A stretch of DNA of 5,397 nt from Planctomycetota bacterium (GCA_017885385.1 JAFNGF010000251.1:278-5674); one strand, 5' to 3'. Counted from the stretch's first letter, positions 1 through 5,340 are shown. Notes: generated from the sequence alone by a model not told the origin. Numbers and translations: made by a program.

Positions 1-132
1 ATGAGCTGGCTCTATCTTTTCTGAGTGGGCCAGTGCCTGCGAAATCTCATCGTGAACTCTTTTATCTAAGTCGGCACTGGCTTTTAACTGCAATTTCTTG
101 ATCTGGTTGTGTATATTATCTGCTGGTCTCAT
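1..132 (-). CDS. Sigma-factor partner protein, N-terminal fragment (partial, runs off left edge)
   Basis: The 44 codons inside the window begin ATG at 132 and remain open to the left edge. The visible protein starts MRPADNIHNQIKKLQLKASA and continues with a charged, helical stretch ending HSEKIEPAH. As I recall it, this is the cytoplasmic N-terminus that in Phycisphaerae-type planctomycetes precedes one transmembrane helix and a periplasmic domain, in genes placed directly after ECF sigma genes. The start codon lies inside the last codons of the upstream sigma gene (17-nt overlap, different frame), which argues for translational coupling; a GGCGAGG purine-rich stretch just upstream could be the ribosome site. 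The role, by analogy with the intact partner at 912-2132, is likely anti-sigma or signal transmission. The functional domain is outside the window, so this is an inference from position and N-terminal style. Confidence 0.7.
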   Translation of the reverse strand, partial: MRPADNIHNQIKKLQLKASADLDKRVHDEISQALAHSEKIEPAH

Positions 133-709
133 TTTTCGCCTCGCCATCTAACATTGACCGCAGTTTATCTAACGCATACCGGTACCGGCCTTGCACAGTA
201 TTTATTGATACTGCCTGGGACCTGGCAATTGCCCTAAATCTCATCCCGCTGTAGATATGCAGGAGTAAGACCTCGCGCTGCTCATAAGGAAGTTCTGCAA
301 GAACCCAACTGAGCCGGCGCAATTCTTCCCCGAATATCGCTGCCACATCCGGGCCCTGCGAATCTGACCCCTGCTTCCGCAGGGGCAAGCCTGTCCTCGC
401 GGAAGCGGGGATGTTCCTGTCATCCACAGCGGCGGTTTGCTGTCTGCGCCCGGCTTTATTTTTGTTACGGGCGTTGTTCGCGACGCAAGTGGCCAAATAA
501 CCCTTCAAGCTTCCGGTAAGCCGAAATCTGCTTCTGGACTCAATGAAACTGACGAAAACATCGTGTACAACATCCTCAGCAGAACTTACGTCGGTCAATA
601 AAGCCGCCGCCAATGTTACCAAATCGTCTTTGTACTTTTCATAGATGTATCGCAGCGCATCTTTATTGCCACGATTAAACTTCCATATAAGCAGCTTATC
701 TTGAAGCAT
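116..709 (-). CDS. ECF-family RNA polymerase sigma factor (197 aa)
   Basis: A sigma-70 family protein of extracytoplasmic-function size. Region 2 spans about residues 15-85, with the typical helix A-EDVVHDVFVSF (44-55) that binds core polymerase and melts the -10 element. Region 4 spans about 138-186 (LPYEQREVLLLH, then a helix-turn-helix around FRAIARSQAVSINTVQGRY) and should bind the -35 element. Regions 1 and 3 are absent, as in ECF sigmas. I chose ATG at 709; a TTG directly before it (712) would add one residue. A GGAAAG stretch about 10 nt upstream can serve as ribosome site. The stop overlaps the next gene's start by 17 nt, so the two are probably co-translated and act as a sigma/partner pair. 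The linker between regions 2 and 4 is long and encoded partly by a palindrome (368-410). The sigma assignment is firm; the regulon is unknown. Confidence 0.9.
   Translation of the reverse strand: MLQDKLLIWKFNRGNKDALRYIYEKYKDDLVTLAAALLTDVSSAEDVVHDVFVSFIESRSRFRLTGSLKGYLATCVANNARNKNKAGRRQQTAAVDDRNIPASARTGLPLRKQGSDSQGPDVAAIFGEELRRLSWVLAELPYEQREVLLLHIYSGMRFRAIARSQAVSINTVQGRYRYALDKLRSMLDGEAKNETSR
368..410. repeat. Palindromic element inside the sigma-gene linker
   Basis: On the plus strand CCCC-T-GCTTCCGC (368-380) pairs with GCGGAAGC-GGGG (399-410), a 12-bp stem with one bulged T and an 18-nt loop. The left arm can instead close alone as CCCCTGC-TTCC-GCAGGGG (368-385), a perfect 7-bp hairpin with a 4-nt loop. 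The segment lies in the weakly constrained region 2/region 4 linker of the sigma gene and is read through in frame, giving an Ala/Arg/Pro/Gly-rich stretch (around PASARTGLPLRKQG). This resembles in-frame palindromic inserts such as Rickettsia palindromic elements, but family membership is inferred, since no second full copy is in the window. Confidence 0.5.
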
Positions 710-718
710 CAAAAATCA

Positions 719-747
719 CTTTCCGGAAAGACACAACAATCGATTGT
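719..747. promoter_or_regulatory. Two adjacent 12-bp palindromes upstream of the first sigma gene
   Basis: CTTTCCGGAAAG (719-730) and ACAATCGATTGT (736-747) are both perfect 12-bp palindromes, separated by 5 nt. They lie just upstream of the sigma start at 709; the first overlaps the likely ribosome site (GGAAAG). They could be operator half-sites for a dimeric regulator or simply chance, since roughly one perfect 12-bp palindrome is expected in 5.4 kb. I found no convincing -35/-10 pair for this gene, though A+T-rich TATA-like words occur at 750-759 and 778-783. Confidence 0.25.
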
Positions 748-852
748 CACTTATATAACAACTGGCCTATGTCTTTTAGTATAAAAGAAATGGGTTTCTG
801 GTACATCAATTTCAAAGAGCGAATGGCCCGCTTCGGCTTATATAGCGCATGC

Positions 853-881
853 AAAAGGCCGGGCTAAACAAGCCCGGCCTT
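853..881 (-). terminator. Intrinsic terminator of the sigma/membrane-protein operon
   Basis: AAGGCCGGGCT (855-865) and AGCCCGGCCTT (871-881) form a perfect 11-bp G+C-rich stem with a 5-nt loop. Read on the minus strand, the stem ends in a short run of four Ts (856-853, two of them within the stem). It lies about 30 nt beyond the stop codon of the membrane-protein gene at 912, in the right place and orientation to end that transcript. The T run is short, so termination may be partial. The rest of the 710-911 gap contains nothing else I can support beyond the palindromes near the sigma start. Confidence 0.8.
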
Positions 882-911
882 GGTGATCAAAACTCCATCT
901 TATCAGCGGGT

Positions 912-2132
912 TTACTTCGGCAGATTCTCCGGCGTAACATCCTTGACGTTCAGGTCGCCGTAAATGACGCGGTAAGTTTTCGAGCCTTTCGGGCGATACC
1001 AGAATATGGCCCTGTCGGCGTCACCGAATTTCACATCCTTGCCGGCATAGTGCCAATCGCTGTCAGGAGGCAACTGCTGCACGAACATCCCGCCGCGGGA
1101 CATCTTCATTATGGTTTTTTGCGTTCCCAGTATCTTTTCCATCATCTCTTGCTCGGACAGCTCCTGGCCTTCTTCCTTCATTTTCTTTTGTTGATACTCG
1201 ACGAATTCCATCGAGGCATTCATATCCAGAACGGAAGGTAAATTGCCATCCATATGCTCAGCCCATATACGGAACATTTCGAGCAGGTCCTTTTCTGTCG
1301 GCTCAGAGGCGTCCACTTGCATTGTGCGGACGGTGTATCCTTCAGGTATCTTCAAATCAAAGAGTGACTCATCCAGCTCAACATCAAAAACAATGTTACT
1401 CATGATGTTGGTCACCGGACCATTTGATATTTCAAGTCGTATGGGCATTTTCGTTTCCTTATTAGCCCAAATAATCATGTCAGCCGCGGGCTTTCGAACG
1501 TTATATCCGATAGCAAGGACGCCGTTAATTTCCTGCTCGCCCAGGAATTCTACTGATTCATCCTTGGTCTCTTGTGCCTCAAGGATGCGTCTTCTGACCT
1601 CGTGGAAAAAATTGAGCTGGCTCTGATCCTTTTCTTCCGGAATGTTTTGCATTTCTATCACCATGGCCTGTTTCTGTGCCGGCACCAAGGTTATAATTTT
1701 ACCTTGCTGAAGGTCACTTATAACGGTAACACCTTCGGCGGTCGTTTGACGCATACGCGCAGGTTCCATGAACATGCCTTCGAAGGTTTGAGTCGGTGCA
1801 CCTTCCACTTTCATAGTGCCCTTGAAGGTGGCCGTACGGGCACTGAGAAAGGGCCGAACAATATCAGCAAACGCAGGAGTCGCCACGCCAATTGAGCCGA
1901 CGAAATAATTTATGCCTGCAAGTACTGCTATAATTATCCCCGCCGCAGCGGCTAATTTTGTTACTTTGCTTGTCATGATATACTCCCATAAAACATAATG
2001 TTTCGGTTGCTCTGTTTGTGCTAAAGTTTCACTAAAATCTCTCGCTGTTTCCTCTGCGATCTCGTGCACATCAGCCGGCACTTCTTCCTTGGCCAACATA
2101 TTCAGGATTTGTTCAATTCTTTCGTCGTTCAT
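912..2132 (-). CDS. Single-pass membrane sigma-partner with LolA-like periplasmic domain (406 aa)
   Basis: Residues 1-58 are charged and predicted cytoplasmic. Residues about 59-80 (KLAAAAGIIIAVLAGINYF) form one transmembrane helix, followed by the ATPAFAD motif (84-90) typical of planctomycete sigma partners. The region after it, about 95-275, has the beta-rich pattern of LolA-like/lipoprotein-sorting domains (FKGTMKVEG, FEGMFMEPARMRQ, VELDESLFDLKIPEGY). A helical charged segment (about 275-345) leads to a C-terminal module, DWHYAGKDVKFGDADRAIFWYR, which I recall from related Phycisphaerae proteins. The ATG at 2132 is preceded by AGGA at good spacing. It starts 13 nt after the sigma gene's stop, so the two are one operon. 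By position it probably restrains or tunes that sigma factor, the outer domain sensing a lipid or lipoprotein signal. That role is inferred; no classical zinc anti-sigma motif (HxxxCxxC) is visible. Confidence 0.7.
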   Translation of the reverse strand: MNDERIEQILNMLAKEEVPADVHEIAEETARDFSETLAQTEQPKHYVLWEYIMTSKVTKLAAAAGIIIAVLAGINYFVGSIGVATPAFADIVRPFLSARTATFKGTMKVEGAPTQTFEGMFMEPARMRQTTAEGVTVISDLQQGKIITLVPAQKQAMVIEMQNIPEEKDQSQLNFFHEVRRRILEAQETKDESVEFLGEQEINGVLAIGYNVRKPAADMIIWANKETKMPIRLEISNGPVTNIMSNIVFDVELDESLFDLKIPEGYTVRTMQVDASEPTEKDLLEMFRIWAEHMDGNLPSVLDMNASMEFVEYQQKKMKEEGQELSEQEMMEKILGTQKTIMKMSRGGMFVQQLPPDSDWHYAGKDVKFGDADRAIFWYRPKGSKTYRVIYGDLNVKDVTPENLPK

Positions 2133-2145
2133 TGGTTTATTCCTG

Positions 2146-2646
2146 TTATGGCGAAGTCGCCAACCTGCTTTTCAGAGTTGCTAATGCCTTTGATACGTGC
2201 GACCTTGCTCCTGCTTCAGTGCAAGATAATTTCCCGGCAATGGCCTGGTACTCCTGCTGTTCAAAGTATCGCATCACTACAGCTTTGGCCTGCTTGGCCG
2301 GGAGCCGGCAGATTTCTCGTCTGACCATCGTGGCAAGCTCGTCTCTGTCGAGTTTCTCATCAGGGCTATTCTCAGGACTGGCGTGGTTTCGGGGCAGCTC
2401 TCCATTTTTGCCGATCCGGTTTCGCCAGGCCTTGGAATTAGCGGAAAGGGCGATTCTGTATATATAGCTGCCCGCTTTTTTGCCGTTTAGCTTGCCGACG
2501 TGCTGCCACATCCCCAGCAGAGCGTACTGCATCGCCTCGGTGAAAAGTTCCCGATCACCCGTCAGCTTCCACAGAACCGACGCCAGGAATCCAGTGTACT
2601 TGGCTCTGGCCTGTTCAAAAATCTTTGCTTGCTTACAAAACTTCAT
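2146..2646 (-). CDS. ECF-like sigma-70 family RNA polymerase sigma factor (166 aa)
   Basis: A short sigma factor with a divergent region 2 (about residues 9-77: FEQARAKYTGFLASVLWKLTGD, then AMQYALLGMWQHV and SYIYRIALSANSKAWRNR) and a clear region 4 (about 112-162: ICRLPAKQAKAVVMRYFEQQ, then the helix-turn-helix YQAIAGKLSCTEAGARSHVSKAL). The 166-aa length suits ECF sigmas. ATG at 2646 is the start; the ribosome site is weak (GAG about 8 nt away, AAGGA about 15 nt away). The membrane protein follows after 13 nt, so this sigma and that protein make a cassette parallel to the one at the left edge. The two sigmas are only distantly alike, so this is not a recent tandem duplication. Region 2 lacks the strong acidic D-E-D core motif of the other sigma, so the exact ECF group is uncertain. 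Confidence 0.85.
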   Translation of the reverse strand: MKFCKQAKIFEQARAKYTGFLASVLWKLTGDRELFTEAMQYALLGMWQHVGKLNGKKAGSYIYRIALSANSKAWRNRIGKNGELPRNHASPENSPDEKLDRDELATMVRREICRLPAKQAKAVVMRYFEQQEYQAIAGKLSCTEAGARSHVSKALATLKSRLATSP

Positions 2647-2683
2647 TAGCTACGCTCAAATTCCTTATTTGCTTTCCTGTAGT

Positions 2684-2748
2684 CTGCCGGCAGCATGAAC
2701 ATGTTCAGCTTTCACCTAATAATAACTGCCGACCACCAATCCTGTGTA
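2684..2748 (-). promoter_or_regulatory. Possible promoter and palindromes upstream of the second sigma gene
   Basis: On the minus strand TACACA (2748-2743) and TATTAT (2724-2719) are separated by 18 nt and match the sigma-70 consensus at 4/6 and 5/6. Just downstream lie two perfect palindromes, TGAACATGTTCA (2696-2707) and CTGCCGGCAG (2684-2693), where an operator would block transcription. The arrangement echoes the paired palindromes before the other sigma gene. Each match is weak on its own; planctomycete promoters are poorly defined, so this is tentative. Confidence 0.25.
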
Positions 2749-2765
2749 AAAGATTTCGCCAAAGA

Positions 2766-2925
2766 AGGCGTCCGCCCGATTCCTGGCGACCGTTTGCCAA
2801 TGTTTCTCGTTGCCAATCGGCGGTAAAACCGCGAAGACCCCACGTGAATCCGCCCCCGTGTCTTCTTGTTGAAGACAATGGCGCCAGCCATCCCTTGCGG
2901 GAGAGCGCGGGCGGATTGGGGATAG
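2766..2925 (-). ncRNA. Candidate structured RNA or folded repeat downstream of purC
   Basis: This 310-nt gap (2647-2956) has no recognisable protein but nested pairing. AATCCGCCC (2847-2855) pairs perfectly with GGGCGGATT (2909-2917), extended by CCCC (2838-2841) with GGGG (2918-2921). Inside are TGTCTTC-TTGTT-GAAGACA (2859-2877), TGGC-GCCA-GCCA (2879-2890) and TCCC-TTGC-GGGA (2891-2902), the last giving a GCAA tetraloop (GNRA type) on the minus strand. A second domain pairs CCGATT (2776-2781) with AATCGG (2815-2820), with further GGC/GCC pairs inside, and an alternative GCGGT-AAA-ACCGC hairpin lies at 2820-2832. An 82-codon GTG frame (2960-2712) crosses the region, but its Arg/Ser/Gly-rich product matches nothing I know. 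I favour RNA or repeat; strand is chosen from the GNRA loop and gene orientation. Confidence 0.35.
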
Positions 2926-2946
2926 CTTTTTCTGTGGCTAAACACG

Positions 2947-2968
2947 TACCCCAGTTTCACTGGGGGTA
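2947..2968 (-). terminator. Hairpin enclosing the purC stop codon
   Basis: TACCCCAGT (2947-2955) pairs with ACTGGGGGTA (2959-2968) with one bulged G and a 3-nt loop. The purC stop codon (2959-2957) sits at the loop/stem edge, so the last codons of purC form one arm. No T run follows on the minus strand, so it is not a standard intrinsic terminator; it may block 3' exonucleases, assist factor-dependent termination, or belong to the structured region that follows. Confidence 0.45.
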
Positions 2969-3862
2969 GTTTTGCGCGTGGAATTTTTCGCCCGTCAGTC
3001 TCTCATAGGCCTCGACGTATTTTTCGCTGGTCTTTTTTACGATTTCCGCGGGCAGCTCTACGCCGGGGCCGGACTTGTCGAAATTTATGCTCTCGAGGTA
3101 GTTGCGAACGAATTGTTTGTCGAAACTTTCCTGGTCCCTGCCGGCGGCATACTTATCCGCGGGCCAAAACCGCGAGGAGTCCGGCGTTAGAACTTCATCA
3201 ATTAAGATAATTCCGCCATCGATAACGCCCCACTCAAATTTTGTATCGGCCAGGATTATCCCTTTGCTCTCAGCATAGGCGCCGGCCTTCTTGAAGATCT
3301 GCATACTCTTATCGCGTACGTAGCGGGCTCGCTTTGGGCCGACTATGGCTGCGCTTTGCTCGAAGCTAATATTCTCATCATGTGTACCTCTCTCGGCCTT
3401 TGTAGCCGGAGTAAATATCGGCGTCGGTAGTTTCTGGCACTGTCTCAATCCAGCCGGCAGCTTCTGTCCACAGACCGTGCCGCTTTCTCTGTATTCCGCC
3501 CAGCCGGAGCCGGCCAGATAACCTCGCACCACACATTCGATCGGCAGAACATCTACTTTTTTGACCAGCATGCTTCGCCCGGCCAACTGCTCAGGGTAGT
3601 TGCAGAACGGCTCTGGGAAAACTGCAATATCATCAGTTATCAAATGATGCTCGACATCTTTACTCAGAAAATCGAACCAAAACCGAGAAATCTGAGTCAG
3701 AATGATTCCTTTATAGGGTATACCGTTGGTCATAACCACATCGAAGGCGCTTATCCTGTCGGTGGCAACGATAAGTAACTTGTCGCCCACGTCATATATG
3801 TCACGAACCTTGCCTCGCTTCGGCTGGATTGTCGCTATGCTCGTCTGCAGGATCGTCCTCAT
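2957..3862 (-). CDS. purC: Phosphoribosylaminoimidazole-succinocarboxamide synthase (SAICAR synthase)
   Basis: This cytosolic purine-biosynthesis enzyme joins aspartate to CAIR using ATP, giving SAICAR. At 301 aa it is the longer form of the family rather than the roughly 240-aa E. coli type. Family motifs are all present: GKVRDIYD (17-24, nucleotide loop), TDRISAFDV (34-42), the signature LPIECVVRGYLAGSGW (106-121), TPATKAERGTHDENI (151-165), LADTKFEWG (204-212) and DEVLTPDSSRFW (222-233). No catalytic segment is missing. The ATG at 3862 overlaps the stop of the HD-domain gene as ATGA and has GAGGG about 7 nt upstream, inside that gene, so the pair is translationally coupled and probably shares the promoter before 4668. 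No other pur genes are adjacent. The assignment is very secure. Confidence 0.97.
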   Translation of the reverse strand: MRTILQTSIATIQPKRGKVRDIYDVGDKLLIVATDRISAFDVVMTNGIPYKGIILTQISRFWFDFLSKDVEHHLITDDIAVFPEPFCNYPEQLAGRSMLVKKVDVLPIECVVRGYLAGSGWAEYRESGTVCGQKLPAGLRQCQKLPTPIFTPATKAERGTHDENISFEQSAAIVGPKRARYVRDKSMQIFKKAGAYAESKGIILADTKFEWGVIDGGIILIDEVLTPDSSRFWPADKYAAGRDQESFDKQFVRNYLESINFDKSGPGVELPAEIVKKTSEKYVEAYERLTGEKFHAQNYPQ

Positions 3863-4668
3863 AATAGTTCCCTCTCTCGGCTTAATCTGGCTGCGACATA
3901 TTCAAATATCTTGTCTTTGACCTTTTCGATATCAGGCGTCCTGGGCAAAAATTCCAGGAGCTTTTCCAGAAATCGGCGTTGCCTTATTCGTTTTAATGTC
4001 GCTGGGAAATTTACGTCATAAACCCATCCAAGCTGTATAAGCTTGGCGTCGTTGAGAGTCCGCAGCTGGGTGTAATCTATCAGCCGGCCCTGTAGGACTC
4101 CCTCAACCACTTTAGCGGAATAGCCTGGCTCATCCGGAAACTCCAGCTCCAGCATAAATTGTTCGCCGTTATCCCTGTATTGCCTGTAGTATTCCGTCAC
4201 CGTGTAGAATACGTCGAGCTTGTCGGCATCCCGTATCAATTTGGCAAATAGCAGCGACTCGCCATCTAAATCTTTAGGCAGCTCTCTTCGCCCGTGATAT
4301 TCAATCGCTCCGGCTATGCACTGCCTTTCTGTCGGGTCCAGGTTTTCCAGCACTTTTGCCCGGTCAAGCACCTTCAAGCCCAGCACACAATGGTTGGTGC
4401 TTCTGGCATCATTATACGTTCCATAAATTGTAAACTGCTCGAACCGGCCAACGTCGTGAAAAAGTGCGATTGCATCAGCTACTTGCTTTTGGTTATCCGA
4501 GAGTCCGATTTCCTGGGCCAGGTACTGCATCTCGCTGCGCGTCCTATGGGTATGCTGCTGTTTCATCTTCAGGTTGGCATTTACATAGTCATCATCGCCG
4601 TAGAAGCCGGCCACGTAGTCATCAAACCAAGCCCTGAACTTCTCTAACTGCTTCTGTTCCACCAGCAC
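3859..4668 (-). CDS. HD-domain metal-dependent phosphohydrolase (269 aa)
   Basis: The protein carries an HD domain from about residue 35 to 155. The metal-ligand pattern is visible: H39/H41 (QQHTHR), the H71-D72 doublet in ALFHDVGRFEQ, H93 (STNHCVLG), H125 (EYHGRRELP) and D147/D149 in LIRDADKLD. HD proteins are divalent-metal phosphohydrolases that often act on nucleotides or cyclic dinucleotides; the substrate here is unknown. The C-terminal third (about 160-269) is helical, with no second domain recognised and no transmembrane segment, so it is likely cytosolic. The start is GTG at 4668, chosen because GGA lies about 6 nt upstream; a second GTG at 4662 is less well spaced. Its stop overlaps the purC start by 4 nt (ATGA), hinting at a nucleotide-related job, but that is inference from context only. 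Confidence 0.88.
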   Translation of the reverse strand: MLVEQKQLEKFRAWFDDYVAGFYGDDDYVNANLKMKQQHTHRTRSEMQYLAQEIGLSDNQKQVADAIALFHDVGRFEQFTIYGTYNDARSTNHCVLGLKVLDRAKVLENLDPTERQCIAGAIEYHGRRELPKDLDGESLLFAKLIRDADKLDVFYTVTEYYRQYRDNGEQFMLELEFPDEPGYSAKVVEGVLQGRLIDYTQLRTLNDAKLIQLGWVYDVNFPATLKRIRQRRFLEKLLEFLPRTPDIEKVKDKIFEYVAARLSRERELL

Positions 4669-4706
4669 GATCTTTCCAAATAGAAGAAAAAAGGATTTGC
4701 CACCAA

Positions 4707-4712
4707 TTTATA
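4707..4712 (-). promoter_or_regulatory. Possible -10 element for the HD-domain/purC operon
   Basis: TATAAA on the minus strand lies about 39 nt before the GTG start, within an A+T-rich stretch reading TTGTATAAAT. The hexamer 17 nt upstream (TGTGGC) is a poor -35 match, so this is only a candidate. The surrounding divergent gap (4669-4852) holds no gene I can support. Confidence 0.25.
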
Positions 4713-4763
4713 CAATAGTACCGAGCATCGCCACACGCTTTTATCAAAATTTCCGGCTCCATA

Positions 4764-4792
4764 TTCAAAAACGCTTTTCGATAAAGTACAAT
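4764..4792 (+). promoter_or_regulatory. Candidate sigma-70 type promoter for the cupin gene
   Basis: TTCAAA (4764-4769, 4/6 match to TTGACA) and TACAAT (4787-4792, 5/6 match to TATAAT) are exactly 17 nt apart. Transcription would start near 4799, leaving about 54 nt of leader before the ATG at 4853. The position in a divergent gap and the ideal spacing support it; planctomycete promoter rules are uncertain. Confidence 0.4.
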
Positions 4793-4852
4793 GTTGGCCG
4801 GTCTGTTAGCAGCAGAAGACCGATTGGGTGTTAGCGAAAGGAGCAAAAGCGG

Positions 4853-5125
4853 ATGCCTACGGTTAAAGATGTTGTTGTTCGTAAGCCCAGCGAACAGGAG
4901 ACGAAAACCTGCAAGACCTGGCCGATCTGGAAGTGCCCGGCCAGCACGTTCGATTGGGTATATACGGAAAAGGAGACTTGTCTTCTGATAGAGGGCAAGG
5001 TGACGGTTACGGACGGCAAAAATTCGGTTAGCTTCGGCCCCGGCGACCTGGTGGTCTTTCCGGAAGACCTCGAGTGCACCTGGCAGGTCGCCGACCCGGT
5101 CAAGAAATACTACAACTTCGGATAA
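4853..5125 (+). CDS. Small cupin protein, DUF861/Cupin_3 type (90 aa)
   Basis: A complete single-domain cupin. The length and layout resemble the small Thermotoga TM1112-type proteins: a WPIW motif (23-26), FDWVYTEKETCLLIEGKV (33-50) as cupin motif 1, GPGDLVVFPEDLECTW (62-77) as motif 2, and a C-terminal PVKKYYNF. Proteins of this group share a fold with the ureidoglycine aminohydrolase cupin domain, but the reaction of the short stand-alone members is unknown. The canonical metal-binding histidines are absent; the protein has no histidine at all, while cysteines occur at 20, 28, 43 and 75. The start ATG has AAGGAG 9 nt upstream, a near-ideal ribosome site. It is the only plus-strand gene, transcribed away from the HD-domain gene, and no neighbour suggests a pathway. 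Fold is confident, function unknown. Confidence 0.9.
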   Translation: MPTVKDVVVRKPSEQETKTCKTWPIWKCPASTFDWVYTEKETCLLIEGKVTVTDGKNSVSFGPGDLVVFPEDLECTWQVADPVKKYYNFG

Positions 5126-5155
5126 ATCTGGATGTTTAGCCCCCGGTTTGTATGT

Positions 5156-5315
5156 GTTTAGCCGACTTTGGACACGCCAGTCCCCAAGCCCCGCCCCTCC
5201 GGCTACGGCTTGGCGCTTCGCCGAGACGAGTGCTTGCGCAGGGGTAGGGCTTGAGGCTGCCGCTCCCGTCGCAGTTTACTGCGGGGGTCCGACGCCGTGC
5301 CGGCGTCGGCTAAAC
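5156..5315. repeat. Hairpin-dense non-coding element bounded by 11-bp inverted repeats
   Basis: GTTTAGCCGAC (5156-5166) and GTCGGCTAAAC (5305-5315) are exact inverted copies about 160 bp apart. Within them, CAAGCCC-CG-CCCCT (5185-5198) pairs with AGGGG-TA-GGGCTTG (5240-5253), broken only by one C/A mismatch beside a G-T wobble. Smaller hairpins follow: GGCG-CTT-CGCC (5212-5222), GCAG-TTTA-CTGC (5271-5282) and CCGACGCCG-TGC-CGGCGTCGG (5289-5309), which competes with the right end repeat. No reading frame of note crosses it. It could be a MITE-like mobile repeat, a dispersed palindromic repeat or a structured RNA; no target-site duplication is evident. Confidence 0.45.
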
Positions 5316-5340
5316 CCCGACAAGTCAGGGTCCAAAAATT

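Noticed and set aside
849..1895. Long plus-strand frames opposite the membrane-protein gene
   Set aside because: Antisense shadows of a well-supported gene; products lack recognisable domains and the frames break repeatedly.
2698..2705. GAACATGTTC as a possible LexA/SOS box
   Set aside because: Gram-positive-type LexA boxes have GAAC-N4-GTTC; here the half-sites are separated by only 2 nt, and no SOS gene is adjacent.
2712..2960. 82-codon minus-strand frame starting GTG, overlapping the purC stop as GTGA
   Set aside because: No ribosome site, an Arg/Ser/Gly-rich product unlike known families, and dense inverted repeats across it. Kept only as an alternative reading of the candidate RNA region.
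4622..4846. 74-codon minus-strand frame upstream of and overlapping the HD-domain gene
   Set aside because: It covers the A+T-rich divergent promoter region, has no recognisable motif and overlaps a secure gene in another frame.
4831..5103. 90-codon minus-strand frame opposite the cupin gene
   Set aside because: The cupin frame has clear family motifs and an excellent ribosome site; the opposite frame has neither.
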